Shown here: in pieces, positions 9,967 through 21,357 of the stretch
Position numbering within the stretch: the stretch's first letter is position 1
How the letters are laid out: every line of letters starts with the position of its first letter
DNA from: Orychophragmus violaceus
Taxonomy: Eukaryota > Streptophyta > Magnoliopsida > Brassicales > Brassicaceae
DNA length: 64,000 bases
Assembly: GCA_030180135.1 (NCBI GenBank)
Contig: CM058234.1
Span: forward strand, 26,570,766-26,634,765
Reading direction: 5' to 3'
The notes under the pieces: model-generated
Databases searched by the model: none
What the model saw: the letters and a program-made list of their open reading frames with translations, nothing else
What the model was told of the DNA's origin: nothing
Position numbers and translations under genes: made by a program

Positions 9967-12900
9967 ATGGAGGCAGTGCACAAGTTCAAGATGGAGAAGT
10001 TCGATGGAACCGGGGATTTTGGGATGTGGAAGTTCAAGATGCGAATGCAGCTAGAACTTCAAGGTCTAGGAGATATTCTACAAGAGATTACTGAAGAAGA
10101 AGAGGTAAGGGGTGAGGCAACTTCGGCAGAAAGTGAACTCAAGAAACCTGACCCAAACGTTACTTCGAAGTCTCAGAAGGAAAGAGACCTAAGAGCCAAG
10201 AATCTGATATGCTCAAGTCTTACGACTCTGGTTCTTAGAAAGGTAATGAAACATACTACGGCAATGGGAGTATGGAAAGCTCTGGAAAGAGATTATCAGA
10301 CCAAGACACTACCAAATCGAATCTATCTAAAGCAACGATTTGCAAGCTTCAAGATGGAGGAGGGAAAGTCCATTGACCAAAATATGGACATTTTCTTGAG
10401 GTTGGTGGATGATCTAGAAAGTCTAGACATCACGGTTTCGGATGAAGACCAGGCAATACAAGTGCTTTCTGGTTTACCAAAAGCATATGCATCACTTGTT
10501 CATACTCTGAAGTATGGAAAAAAGAAAGAGTCCTTGACTCTTACAGAGGTGGTTCAGTCTGCTCATGCCAAGGAGGTGGAGCTCAGGGAAGCAGGATTGC
10601 TAGGAAAGAGCAAGAGTGAAGCAGAAGGCCTCTATGCAGAGAGAGGAAGGTCTGAAAAGAAGAACAAGGATCACTCAAAAGGCAGAAGTAAGAGCAAGGA
10701 TACCAGTCACAAGAAAGGACAACAATCAAAGACAAAAGTCAGAGAATGCTGGGTATGCGGCAAGGAGGGCCATTTTAAAAAGGATTGTCCAGAGAGAAAG
10801 GACAAGAAACAATCCAATTCCGCAAACATGGCCAGGAAGGAAGATCACCCAATGATTCTAACTGCGTCCTTAACAGAAGGCAAAGACGAGTGGGTTCTGG
10901 ACTCAGGCTGCACATTCCACATTACTCCAAACAAGGAAGTATTGTATGATCTTGAGGAAGTAGATGGGGGAAAGGTTCTAATGGGAAACAACACCTTCAG
11001 TGAGGTAAAGGGCATCGGAAAACTAAGAATTCTAAATCCAGATAACTCAACCATCATCCTAACAGACGTGAGATATATGCCAACCATGGGCAGAAATCTC
11101 ATATCTTATGGTCAATTGGAAAAGAATGGTTGCACTTATACTGGAGAAGGATTTGTGGTATCGTTCTACAAGGATGGTCAGAAGGTGTTATCAGGGAAGT
11201 ACCAGGATGGGCTATACTATCTACAGGGAACTGTGGTAAGATCAGAAGCTGCGGTTGCAAAGGCTGGAATCAACACAACAAACAGGTGGCACTCTAGACT
11301 AGGACACATGAGCCTCAAAAACATGAACATTCTGGTAAAAGAAGGCTATTTGGACAAAAAGGAGGTTCACACTCTAGAGTTCTGCGAGGAATGTGTACTG
11401 GGAAAGTCTCACAAACAGAGTTTTCCAACAGGCAAGCATACGACTGAAGAGGTTCTGGGATATGTTCACAGTGATTTGTGGGGATCAGTATCAAACGAGG
11501 AAAGCTTTTCAGGATGCAAATACTTCTTGACGTTCATTGATGATTATTCAAGGAAGGTCTGGATAAGATTTCTACGGAGCAAGGATGAGGTCTATGAAAC
11601 CTTTGTAGAATGGAAAGAGCTCGTGGAAAACCAAACAGGGAAAAAGATTAAGTGTCTCAGGACAGACAATGGGTTGGAGTTTTGCAATAATCAGATAGAT
11701 AAGCTTTGCAAGGAATCCGAAATCAAGAGGCACAGAACCTGTACCTACACACCACAACATAATGGTGTTTCAGAAAGAATGAACAGGACTATCGCAGATA
11801 AGATCAGATGTATGTTGGCAGAGTCAAAGCTTGAAAAGAGGTTTTGGGCAGAAGCAACAGCCACAGCGGTATATCTGATAAACAGAACTCCAAATGCAGC
11901 TTTGAAGTTCAAAATCCCAGAAGAGGTATGGTCAGGAGCAAGGGTGAACTATGGTCATCTCAGAAGATTCGGTTGTGTGGCATATGTTCACACAACTCAG
12001 GATAAGATGAGCCCAAGGGCCATCAAAGGAATCTTCATGGGATATCCACAAGGAACGAAAGGCTATAGAGTCTGGTTACCCAAGGAAGGGAAGTCAACAA
12101 TCAGCAGGAACGTAGTCTTTGATGAAGAGAAACTGTACAAGGAGTCAGTTTCAGAGAAAGGTAAAGGGAAGAGAGGTACTAAGAAAGTAACTTTCAGCAC
12201 CAGGTTAGTTCAAGATGCGCAGGAAGAAGGTTCAGAGGAAAGTCCAAGTTCAGCTCAAGGTGGAGCATCCACAGAGGTAATTGTGGTTGAAAGCTCAGAT
12301 GAGTCAGAACAGGAAGAAGGTTCAGACAGTTCAAAAGAATATGAGACAGAGTCAGAACCAGAAGAAAGCAGTGGGACTCCAAGCAGAGGACCAAGGGACT
12401 TGAACAGCTACATACTAGCAAGAGACAGAAGCAAGAGAAAAACCAAGCTACCAGCCAAACTTGCATCTGGGGACTATGTAGCCTATGCATTACTAAGTGC
12501 CAGTGATCTGGAACTAAATGAACCTAAGTCTCTCGCAGAGGCTAAAAGGCTAAAAGACTGGAAGAAGTGGAAGGCTTCAATGATAGAAGAGATGAAGTCA
12601 TTGGAGAAGAATAACACTTGGATCATCGTTGACAGGCCAAAGCAGCAGAGAGTGGTTGGGTGCAAATGGGTATTCAAGCTGAAGGAAGGAATACCAGGAG
12701 TAGAGCCACCAAGGTACAAGTCAAGACTTGTTGCAAAGGGCTTTACTCAGGTTGAAGGAATAGATTACAATGAGATCTTCTCACCCGTTGTAAAGCATGT
12801 CTCAATAAGAATCATGCTTTCTATCGTGGTGAATCTCAATCTAGAGTTGGAACAGTTAGATGTGAAGACGGCATTTCTTCACGGGAACCTAAATGAGGTA

Positions 12901-14081
12901 ATCTACATGGAAAAACCAGAGGAGTTCATTGAAAAGGGAAATGAAAGGAAAGTTTGTCTTCTGAAGAAATCCCTATATGGACTAAAGCAATCACCCAGGC
13001 AATGGAATCAGAGATTCAATGAATTCATTAAGTCTCAGGGATTCAAGAGGTGTGTTAAGGATCAGTGTGTATATCACAGAGGTAATACAGTGGAAGATAA
13101 GATCTATCTACTCCTGTATGTAGATGATATGCTCATTGCTGCTAAGGATATGAAAGAGATCAGAAATCTAAAGGAAAGCTTGAGCAAGGAATTTGAGATG
13201 AAGGATCTCGGGGCAGCAAAAAGGATTCTAGGAATGGACATAATTAGGGACAGAAATCAGGAAACTCTGAAGCTATCACAGGAAGACTATCTAAAGCAAG
13301 TTCTGAGGACATTTGGAATGGATCAAAGTAAACCGGTTGTTACTCCGACTAACTCCCAGTTTAAATTGAAAAGCTTAACAGATAAAGAGAAGGTGATAGA
13401 AGAAGAATTCATGGATACAACTCCCTATGCGAGTGCAGTAGGGAGCATTATGTATGCCATGATTGGCTCAAGGCCAGATTTAGGTTTTGCTATCTGCTTG
13501 GTAAGCAGGTTCATGTCAAATCGAGGAAGGGAGCACTGGGAGGCTGTGAAATGGATCCTAAGGTATATTTCAGGAGCTACAGAAGTCAACTTGAAATTCA
13601 CTAAGTCTGATCACTTTACAATAGAAGGGTGGAGTGATTCAGACTACGCAACTGACCTTGACAGAAGAAGGTCAGTCACAGGGTATGTATTTCAAGTGGG
13701 AGGTAATACAGTTAGCTGGAGGTCGTCTTTACAGCATGTGGTGGATTTATCCACCACAGAGGCTGAGTATATGGCTCTGTCAGAGGCTACAAGGAAGGTT
13801 TATGGCTGAGGGAACTGTGTTTGGAGTTGGGGATCAAGGCAGAGTATTTTCTACTTAACAGTGATTCACAAAGCGCTATTTGTCTAGCCAAAAACGCAGT
13901 ACATCACGACAGAACCAAACACGTAGCTACCAAGATTCATTTTATACGGGATATCCTAGATGTAGGTCTAGTGAGAATCTCTAAAGTTCATACTACTAAG
14001 AATCCAGCTGATCTACTTACCAAGAGCTTACCCGATAATGCGTTCGATAATGGTCTCGAGACGCTGAAAGTCTCCGCCTGA
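9967..14081 (+). pseudogene. Copia Gag-Pol polyprotein, frameshifted in RNase H
   Basis: Open from ATG 9967 to the stop at 13809 (1280 residues), then continuing in another frame at about 13800-14081. Visible in order: UBN2-type Gag, zinc knuckle CWVCGKEGHFKKDC (about 10747-10790), protease WVLDSGCTFH (about 10890), GAG-pre-integrase, integrase core with FIDDYS, DNGLEF and GVSERMN, RT with YVDD at 13116-13127, and RNase H ending TTEAEYMALSEA. A small indel near 13797 ends the first frame; the rest (LNSDSQSAICLAKNA to LTKSLPD) is intact. The protein would copy element RNA and integrate the DNA. A single lesion suggests fairly recent loss. The open frame extends upstream to TTG 9946, but ATG 9967 is the likely start. 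Confidence 0.93.
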
Positions 14082-14659
14082 TCTAGCGAGGCAGTACTCC
14101 GAGATGATCCTGGCGATTGGGTCATTTCGCAAGAGAAAGAGAAACTCGGTTAGTACGTTTCTCAGGTTAAACAGGAATCGTCAGAAATGGAAAGATCTGA
14201 AAAGAGTTCTACTTTGAAGATCAAAAGGTTCTAGATGGTAAAATCTGGAAGGTTAAAAGGATATGCAAAGAGAGAAGAGTTCTTACTTTGCATCAGAAGG
14301 AAGCTGAGCATACTCGTTGGCTTCGGCGTCAGCTGTAAAGGGAAGTCGTTGCAGCAGAAGCATGTTAAGATCAGTACATGTCGATGTACGAGTCTGGAAT
14401 CGACATGCAGGAGATGAACTCAATCAAAGGCGAACAAAAACTTACTCAAGTCACCTTGGAAGGTGATTTCTTCGGTGGAGAACTCAATCGGAGGGTAAGC
14501 CGGTCTCGGAGGTTCCGTTGAAGGTGGAGCCTCTTCCGGAGTAGCACGTTTTCTGGTACTGGACTCAGGGATGTCATCAGTCGCCATCAGAAGGGTCGAG
14601 AGAGGAAAGCGGCTAGGTTTTCGGGTGTTGTCTGAAAGAACGACAAAAGGTGGAGAATT
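14082..14659 (+). other. Copia 3' non-coding region and polypurine tract
   Basis: No conserved protein is found. AAAAGGTGGAGAATT directly precedes the 3' LTR at 14660 and is the probable polypurine tract. Confidence 0.7.
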
Positions 14660-15358
14660 TGTTGGGTTTGTCGTTTTCAGCAGTTGGGCCTAGAGCTGAT
14701 TTGTCAGCTGGCCCGTTAGTCCACAAAGTGAGCTGAACCAAGCTAAATGAACCAGTCGGTCCAATTGGTTAAAGTTCATACGCGGGAAAGTTTAAAAGGT
14801 GGTTACACAGGTCGTTAGACCGTTGTCTTCTTCGTTCAACAGAAACAGAGAGAGGAAGAGAGAGAAACAGTTACAGAAGAGAGAGAGAGTCTACAACGAG
14901 AGAAGAGTTACAAGTCTTGAGGTCTTCGCGGTTCAGCAGGCTGAGAGGGTCCGACTTCTTCTTCGTGGTTGATAGCTTGGGTGCTCGTCTCGGGTTTCTT
15001 GGATCGTCTCCGGTAAGGTCGACGGCGGGTTGTCGCGAAGTCATCTTCATCTCTGCCTTCACGATACTCCATACGAGTCAGCTCCGCTTGGATACTCCGG
15101 TAATACCTGCACAAAGGAGAAGCGGATTAGTGAGCTCGTGGTGATTCACGGTTGATAGTGTAAACACATTGTTTATCCTAAAAGCTAGTGAATGCATGGT
15201 GGTTTTGTTCCACTCCCAGATTAACGCAAGTAACTGGGTCAACAATCTCTGTGTTCTTAGTTGTTAGTCAAAACAATCGAATCAAGAACAAACGCAAAAG
15301 GAATCGATCCAAAGATCGAGTAGAAAACAAGTCAAGAACTGTACTAGTTTTCTCAACA
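14660..15358 (+). repeat. Copia 3' LTR (complete, 699 bp)
   Basis: Starts TGTTGGGTTTG and ends TCTCAACA, with the TG...CA ends of an LTR. The flanking AATCC (15359-15363) would be one half of a target duplication whose partner has been lost. Confidence 0.92.
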
Positions 15359-15521
15359 AATCCATAGAGCTGAGGAGAGAGATTATTTGAGTAAAGAGTG
15401 ATGTGAACTTTACCGCCACCTCTGCATCCGCCTTCGCCTCAGCCTCCGAATCCGAATCCTAAGATCTAAAGAGAGAGATCAATTGATAAACGAGTTATAT
15501 GACTTCCGATTCTGAATCCAT
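15359..15521 (-). pseudogene. DC1 gene, N-terminal leader (5' piece)
   Basis: The minus strand starts ATGGATTCAGAATCGGAAG (ATG at 15521-15519) and encodes MDSESE-type acidic repeats like those at 2660-2999. An in-frame stop appears after eight codons, and the second repeat unit has lost its ATG. The break falls exactly between the GGCTTCGG ending at 2999 and the AATCCATAGAGCTG starting here, which matches the uninterrupted unit at about 2922-2950. Both pieces therefore belong to one gene. Confidence 0.82.
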
Positions 15522-15990
15522 AGATCTGACTAGAGATTTAGAGCAACGACTGACATGTGAATCTGGTTACTGTAGCTACTGTATAAATAACTTAGTTCTC
15601 TCTCTGTATACGTATATACAAAACCAAACAATACTATTACGGATATGAAAAATAATTTGACAAAGTCAACGATCAGTTTAGAAAATAGATTTATCGGAAC
15701 AGTACTAAAATATTACAACTAGGAGTAGCCTCAGATTTTCAGTGATGGGGCAATTTCGGCCTCTGCAACTTTTAGATTTTTCTTATAAAGCATACATTGA
15801 ACGCTTTTTTCCATTATTTTGCCAAAACATTGAACATCAACTCTCCACGTGGGTGTGTTTTGTCATTTTTTGTTCTCACGCAACCTTTTGTGTGTTTCTA
15901 TACTACAACCTGTAACTTACGGGTCTTCTTGCCTTATTATATGTGTTGTTTACAGAGATCCGGTTAAGAGATAAGAGATTTAACAGTACA
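15522..15990. other. Former upstream region of the DC1 gene
   Basis: AT-rich sequence with no coding capacity recognised. It is the likely former promoter side of the minus-strand DC1 gene, and the outer Gypsy element landed in it at 15995. Confidence 0.4.
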
Positions 15991-15995
15991 ATATT

Positions 15996-16284
15996 TGATA
16001 TATGAAAAGAATATGAGAACTTGACACGTGTAGGGTCAAGATACAAGTATAGTATAACAGAATTTGTCGTATTAAATACGCATATTGTACAACTTTTACA
16101 TTCAACCGAAAAGTGAATGAAATACAATTCTGTTTCGTCATCTCCATTCTTGTTTTTAAGAGATTCAACTATCTGAGCTTGGGAATTTAGTTTATCTTCG
16201 ACTCTCTGCAGATTAGTTCCAGATTGGTGTTTAGCTGAACATTGATTTGGTGATTGTTGAAGATAGCGAGTTCTTACATTATCA
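15996..16284 (+). repeat. 5' LTR of outer Gypsy
   Basis: Starts TGATATATG and ends TTATCA. It shares with 39534-39811 the stretch GACACGTGTAGGGTCAAG and most of what follows, with substitutions and small gaps. ACACGTGT is a G-box/ABRE-like palindrome in both copies and could be a transcription factor site. Confidence 0.93.
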
Positions 16285-16285
16285 A

Positions 16286-16298
16286 AGGTATCATAGCC
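16286..16298 (+). other. Primer binding site of outer Gypsy (initiator-Met-like, diverged)
   Basis: AGGTATCATAGCC directly after the LTR resembles TGGTATCAGAGCC with two or three changes. Confidence 0.6.
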
Positions 16299-16318
16299 CA
16301 ATCTTTCCTCGGAACAAT

Positions 16319-16461
16319 GTCGGAAACGCGTAATCAAGGCATGGAAGCTTCGGTTCGGAAAGTTGAAGAGAACCGTGGCTCCAAATTCGAAGCGCACGAA
16401 CAGAAGATTGATAAAAGCGTGACGGATATGTTCGAAGCAATACGATTGATGAGTTCACAGT
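16319..16461 (+). pseudogene. Outer Gypsy gag, first 48 codons
   Basis: Starts ATGTCGGAAACGCG and encodes a charged N-terminus (MSETRNQGMEASVRK...). The frame runs to the ACAGT target duplication, is interrupted by the Tat insertion, and continues in frame at 35141 toward MNPIGSSSDSP. This is direct evidence that the two halves were one gene. Confidence 0.85.
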
Positions 16462-16995
16462 TGTTGGTACTGGATTTCCCTCTAGGAAATCCGGCCCATT
16501 AACAAACAAAACAAAGGCCCGTAATTACGAGCCCGTTCCAGAATCAGAGACGAAAAGAAGAGCCGATGCCTTTGTTGGGCCCAAACGAGAGACGCCCCGA
16601 CAAGGCCCGGACGATGCCGAAGCCGGAGACAATCGAGCTCGAGCTCGGCAGAAATGACTTAGAGATAGAGCAACTCGGTCTTCGCCAGTTCAACTGATCC
16701 ACGCAAATCTCGGAGATCGTTATGACGGCGAGGCCGAAATATCGGAACAAGAAGATCAAAGCCGAGACTATTTAAAGAAGAAGTGGCGATTCATTCAGGA
16801 CAGTCCAACCCTAGCTAAGAACACTTCGACTAGATAGCTCGATTTCGTACTTTGTACTCTCTTTTCGATGGTGTTTGTTCTATCTCGACGATCAATCTCA
16901 ATAAAGTCTTTGATTCATAGGAAACTATACAATTTCTATACCTAAAAGTCCAAATCCACGATTACAAATTCTTGGTGTGAATCTCAGATCTCACA
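16462..16995 (+). repeat. 5' LTR of the Tat element
   Basis: TGTTGGTACTGG to GATCTCACA, 534 bases. TATTTAAAG at 16769-16777 is a plausible TATA box. It is near-identical to 34601-35135. Confidence 0.95.
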
Positions 16996-16997
16996 TT

Positions 16998-17015
16998 TGG
17001 CGCCGACTGTGGGGA
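16998..17015 (+). other. Primer binding site of the Tat element
   Basis: TGGCGCCGACTGTGGGGA, two bases after the LTR, is a typical Gypsy-type PBS. Confidence 0.85.
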
Positions 17016-17069
17016 CTATCTATAGTTTTTCCTATCTTAAGAATCAGATCCTATATCCGATAGATCGAG

Positions 17070-19073
17070 ATGAATCCCGACCAAACTGGCTCTCCCAGCG
17101 CCACACCACCAGTTGACCTCCCTATAACGGTCGACAACGTTCCTCAGAACACCACCGGGGTAAGAAACATGGGTCAGACCGACGGCGTGTTGATGAGCTC
17201 TGCCTCAGTCTCCACGACCTCGGCACCAGCCGGATCTGTCGCTCAAACAATCGCGACAAGCCAGACTCCGACAAATGTTTTGTCAGGAACTAATGATCCG
17301 AGCAGAAACTGGGTGTGGATGAGAAACGATTCAATATCCTCCCTAGGAGGTGGATCTGGAATAACCAGACCTAATTCGCCACTACCTTCTGCTCCACAGA
17401 GACAAGGGCCAAGTGATCTTGCCGAGATCCGTTCGATGCTAAGCCTGTTGGTAGATCGAACGAGAAATAACGAGGCAAGCGCAAGGGCCCAAGAGATCGC
17501 GAACCGTTCTCTGGCCGCGCAGCTCGACGAACAAGAGCGGCGCCTTAACGCCCGTCTTGAAGAGCTCGCCAGTCAAAGCCAAGGGGGTAGACCAACGCGA
17601 ACTCCCATAAGTCCTCCACCGCGTACCCGCTTGGACTTCTCCCAGGTAGTAACTCCTCCGGGAGCGTCGGGAAACCTCGATAATACGTCAAATAGCGGCT
17701 TCCGCCCTACAATGACCCCTATCGCGATACCGACCCCATTCAGTTCCAGTTCAATGGTCACAGATCCAACCGGATCAAGAAACCGACCGTTACCCGGGCC
17801 ACCACTTTTCCCGAATAACTCTAATATCCGACCGAGGCAACTAGGAGGCTCTGCCTTCGCCTCGAGTTCGGGACTCCTTAACGGGTCAAATACGATACAG
17901 TTCCAAACGCCCCAGGTCGACCAGACGAGGTCGGTCCCAACGGTCGATCTCCTCGACCCCATTTTTCCGGAACAAACGTCAAGTCGGGCACAAGCCCAGT
18001 TCACACCCGCAGAGGGCGATGAACACGATATGCTCAGACAATACATCGAACAGGCTAAGGCCCAGTTCAACAGTCTGAGCTCGAAAGTTCACATGGCAAC
18101 GAGTGCAGCTCCTGACATCGATCGAGTGATCGAAGAAACGCAGTTCACAGATCGTATCGCATTTGCAAGAATCCGAGAAATCAAGAAAACTAAGTTTCCG
18201 GAATTCTCTGGGAAATCAGACCCGAAAGCCCACATCAGGGCATTCCGACTAGCGATGGCAAGGGTATACCTTACCGACGAGGAGAGAGAGCCCGCCTTCT
18301 GCAGGCTCTTCGCAGAAAACCTATCGGGCTCCGCCCTAGAATGGTTCGCCGGACTGGAAGAATGGTCCATTGACAACTTCACCCAGTTCATGACGGCTTT
18401 CCTCAAACAATACTCCGTCTTTATCGAGGAAAAGACTACTGAGGCAGCCTTATTCGGCGTCTCCCAAAAACCTGACGAAACACTTCGTTCGTACATCGGC
18501 CGATTTAAGGAAATAAAATCCAAAATCGCGAACCCACGAGACGAAGTAGCTATAGAAGCATTGAGACGAGGACTGTGGTACTCCACCAGATTCCGTGAGG
18601 AAATAACAGTCCGCGAACCTCAAACGCTTGATGACGCCCTCCATCGCGCATCAGCCTTTGCTCGCCTCGAGGACGAAACCGCGGCCCTCAGAGAAAAGCA
18701 CCGAAAAGAAAAGAACCCGTCGGGCTCACAGAATTCAAACTCGAAAAAGGATTCCCGTAAATCAGGGAACGTCAACGCGGTCGAGAGCCCGAAGAGCTCG
18801 AAGAAATTCGAGTTCGACAAGGAAAAATTCTGTGATTTCCACAATAAAAGAGAACACTCGACCGAAGATTGCTATACTCGAGCTAAAGCCGAGGCTCAAA
18901 AGCGAGAGTCCGAAAGCAAACAAGACTCCGAAGTCGAGGAAGAAACTCTGCCCGACAAAAAGGAAAACAAACAGACCAAGGAGTCGAACTCCAAAAAGCC
19001 TTCTCAGAACAAACGGGAACGGTCAAAGGAGCCGGAATCTCCCGAAACACTCCCTCAAGGGTCGCGAAAATGA
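17070..19073 (+). CDS. Tat Gag protein
   Basis: 667 residues from ATG 17070. The N-terminal 300 residues are Pro/Ser/Thr-rich with a short coiled coil (DEQERRLNARLEELASQ). The Gag domain (about residues 370-530) carries FCRLFAENLSGSALEWFAGL and LRSYIGRFKEIKSKI. A basic tail follows, including FCDFHNKREHSTEDC, a reduced zinc-knuckle-like motif. The TGA at 19071-19073 is probably a lesion: the same frame continues downstream with family-like residues (VEFILGELSLSG) up to a run of 16 G bases. Gag should assemble particles and package RNA. Confidence 0.9.
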   Translation: MNPDQTGSPSATPPVDLPITVDNVPQNTTGVRNMGQTDGVLMSSASVSTTSAPAGSVAQTIATSQTPTNVLSGTNDPSRNWVWMRNDSISSLGGGSGITRPNSPLPSAPQRQGPSDLAEIRSMLSLLVDRTRNNEASARAQEIANRSLAAQLDEQERRLNARLEELASQSQGGRPTRTPISPPPRTRLDFSQVVTPPGASGNLDNTSNSGFRPTMTPIAIPTPFSSSSMVTDPTGSRNRPLPGPPLFPNNSNIRPRQLGGSAFASSSGLLNGSNTIQFQTPQVDQTRSVPTVDLLDPIFPEQTSSRAQAQFTPAEGDEHDMLRQYIEQAKAQFNSLSSKVHMATSAAPDIDRVIEETQFTDRIAFARIREIKKTKFPEFSGKSDPKAHIRAFRLAMARVYLTDEEREPAFCRLFAENLSGSALEWFAGLEEWSIDNFTQFMTAFLKQYSVFIEEKTTEAALFGVSQKPDETLRSYIGRFKEIKSKIANPRDEVAIEALRRGLWYSTRFREEITVREPQTLDDALHRASAFARLEDETAALREKHRKEKNPSGSQNSNSKKDSRKSGNVNAVESPKSSKKFEFDKEKFCDFHNKREHSTEDCYTRAKAEAQKRESESKQDSEVEEETLPDKKENKQTKESNSKKPSQNKRERSKEPESPETLPQGSRK

Positions 19074-19840
19074 GTCGAGTTTATCCTCGGCGAGCTCAGC
19101 CTGAGCGGCACCCCGGAAGGTTCGGCGCCATCCCCGCATCCGGCTCCCGTCAAGAGTTTACGCTCACGGATCAATCTCCCTCGCCTCTGCGGGGGGGGGG
19201 GGGGGGTGTACGGGCTATACCCCCTAAAAGAGTCAACTTCATCTTCGGTGGCTCCAAGCTGTGCCGAGATTCGGTCAATTCAATCAAAGCTCTTCAAAGG
19301 AGAGTCGAGACCGGCAAAGGGGGGAAAATCCCAATGTTAGGCCCAGACCACGAAATCACTTTCCACGAGAGCGAGACGAGTAATCTCGACAAACCACACG
19401 ACGACGCTCTCCTCGTTTGTCTAGTAGTGGGAGATGTCGAACTCTCAAGGATAATGATTGACACAGGAAGTTCGGTGGACGTCCTCTTCTACGACGCATT
19501 CAAGAAGATGGACTTCAACGACTCCGAGATCGTGGAAGAAAAGACACCACTGGTAGGGTTCGCTGGAGAAACAACGTACTCGATGGGCTCTGTCTTCGCC
19601 CCAGTAATCGCTGGAGGAGTCCGAAGAATGACGGAGTTCGTCATAGTAGATCAGCCAGCTCCCTATAACGCAATTCTAGGTCGACCATGGATATACGACA
19701 TGAAAGGCGTACCATCGACCTACCATCAATGCGTAAAGTTCCCAACTCCCAAAGGGGTCAAAACCATTTACGGAAGTCAAAAGATTTCCCGTCATTGCTA
19801 CATGAATGGATACAAGCAGATCGAAAAATCCCCTGCGTAG
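19074..19840 (+). pseudogene. Tat protease segment, shifted by a G homopolymer
   Basis: From 19074 to about 19190 the gag frame is the coding one. After the G run (19191-19206) the coding frame is the one reading GGVRAIPPKRVNFIFGG. It contains the retropepsin site IMIDTGSSVDVLFYDAF (about 19455-19505) and ends with TAG at 19838. Sixteen Gs put the halves out of frame; 14 or 17 would make them continuous. The protease would cleave Gag-Pol in the particle. Confidence 0.85.
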
Positions 19841-21357
19841 CAATTACAGAAAGAGGAGGAGCTCGCCACCATGCAAACTAAAAGGTCGAACGACCCAAGT
19901 CAAATAGGACCCCCAAAGGACCTCACGACTCAGGTCTGCATAGACGATGCTCATCCCGAAAGTCTCGTTGGCATCGGAATCGACCTATCGGAGCCAGTTA
20001 AAAATGAACTGATCTCTTTTCTCAAACAGAACGTCGACTCCTTCGCCTAGTCTTCAGCAGACATGAAAGGGATCAATATCGACGTAACCAGCCACAAGCT
20101 GAATGTCGACCCAACCTACAAACCGGTAAGACAAAAGAGTCGAAAACTAGGCCCTGAGCGGGCCAAAGCCGTCAAAGATGAGGTCGACCGGTTATTAAAA
20201 ATCGGATCGATCAGAGAGGTCAAGTACCCCGACTGGCTTGCCAATCCCGTAGTGGTTAAGAAAAAGAACGGGAAGTGGAGAGTCTGTGTAGATTTCACGG
20301 ATCTCAACAAAGCATGTCCAAAGGACAACTTCCCACTCCCGCACATCGACCGACTGGTCGAGGCTACCGCCGGACATCAGCTACTATCTTTTATGGACGC
20401 GTTCTCAGGGTACAATCAAATATTGATGAACCCTGAAGACCAAGAAAAGACTTCGTTCATAACTGATCGAGGCACGTACTGCTATAAAGTCATGCCCTTC
20501 GGACTAAAAAACGCAGGAGCAACTTACCAACGCCTCGTCAACAAGATGTTTTCGGGACTCCTAGGCAAAACCATGGAGGTCTACATCGACGATATGCTGG
20601 TCAAATCCTCCATGTATGAGGATCACATCCCCCAACTAAAAGAATGTTTTACCATTCTCAATAAATACGGGATGAAACTCAACCCAGCAAAGTGTACCTT
20701 CAGGGTTCCCTCAGGAGAATTCCTTGGTTACCTAGTGACCGAAATAGGGATCGAAGCGAACCCCAAACAGATCGCGACGTTCATAGAGATGAATCTCCCA
20801 GAACAACGCGAGAAGTCCAGCGCCTGACTGGCAAAATAGCTGCTCTGAATCGCTTTATCTCAAGGTCGACTGATAAATGTCCACCCTTCTATCACTTGCT
20901 CAAAGCAAACAAAAAGTTCCTCTGGGACGAAAAGTGCGAAGAAGCTTTCACTCAGCTCAAAGCTTACTTAAGCGAACCATCCATACTGGCGAAACCAGTA
21001 AAAGGAGAACCCCATTACCTCTACCTAGCTGTCTCGACGGCAGCAGTAAGTGGAGTCCTGGTTCGCGAGGAACAAAACGAGCAACGGCCGGTGTATTACA
21101 TCAGTAAGACCTTGATCGATGCTGAAACCAGATACCCCACCATGGAAAAACTCGCCTTGGCGCTAGTGACATCGGCTCGGAAACTCCAACCGTACTTTCA
21201 ATCGCACTCGATCATAGTGATGACCTCTCAGCCGCTGAGAACCATCCTTCACAGTCCAAGCCAGTCGAGTCGATTGGTCAAATGGGCTATTGAACTTAGC
21301 GAGTACGAGCTCCCTCCGACTATAGAACTCGGCCCGACTTCGGCCCAAAGATGGTAA
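19841..21357 (+). pseudogene. Tat reverse transcriptase and first RNase H, broken
   Basis: RT motifs are clear: VKKKNGKWRVCVDFTDLNKACPKD, LLSFMDAFSGYNQI, MPFGLKNAGATYQR, and the catalytic YIDD at 20582-20593. A stop (TAG, 20048-20050) lies upstream where tryptophan is usual, and a frameshift near 20795 separates RT from the connection and RNase H domain (QRLTGKIAALNRFISRS, YYISKTLIDAETRY). TAA ends that frame at 21357. The enzyme would copy element RNA to DNA and remove the RNA strand. Confidence 0.9.

Larger units (their letters stand above)
9531..15358 (+). mobile_element. Copia element, 5' LTR truncated, one frameshift in pol
   Basis: Components in order: partial 5' LTR, initiator-Met PBS, single gag-pol frame in Copia order (gag, protease, integrase, RT, RNase H), 3' spacer, polypurine tract and 3' LTR. 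The 5' LTR keeps only its last 345 bases because the TR-GAG element and a deletion removed the rest. Overlapping LTR parts differ at about four or five positions, so it is older than the TR-GAG element. The right edge lands in the DC1 leader at 15359. Confidence 0.92.

Noticed and set aside
17573..18844. Long minus-strand open frames opposite the Tat gag
   Set aside because: They are shadows of the GC-rich gag codons, with no domain, unlike the spliced antisense gene further downstream.
19070..19190. ATGA overlap of the gag stop with a new start codon, suggesting coupled translation
   Set aside because: Family-like residues continue in the gag frame past the TGA up to the G run, so the peptide beginning MSRVYPRR is out of frame and the overlap is probably accidental.
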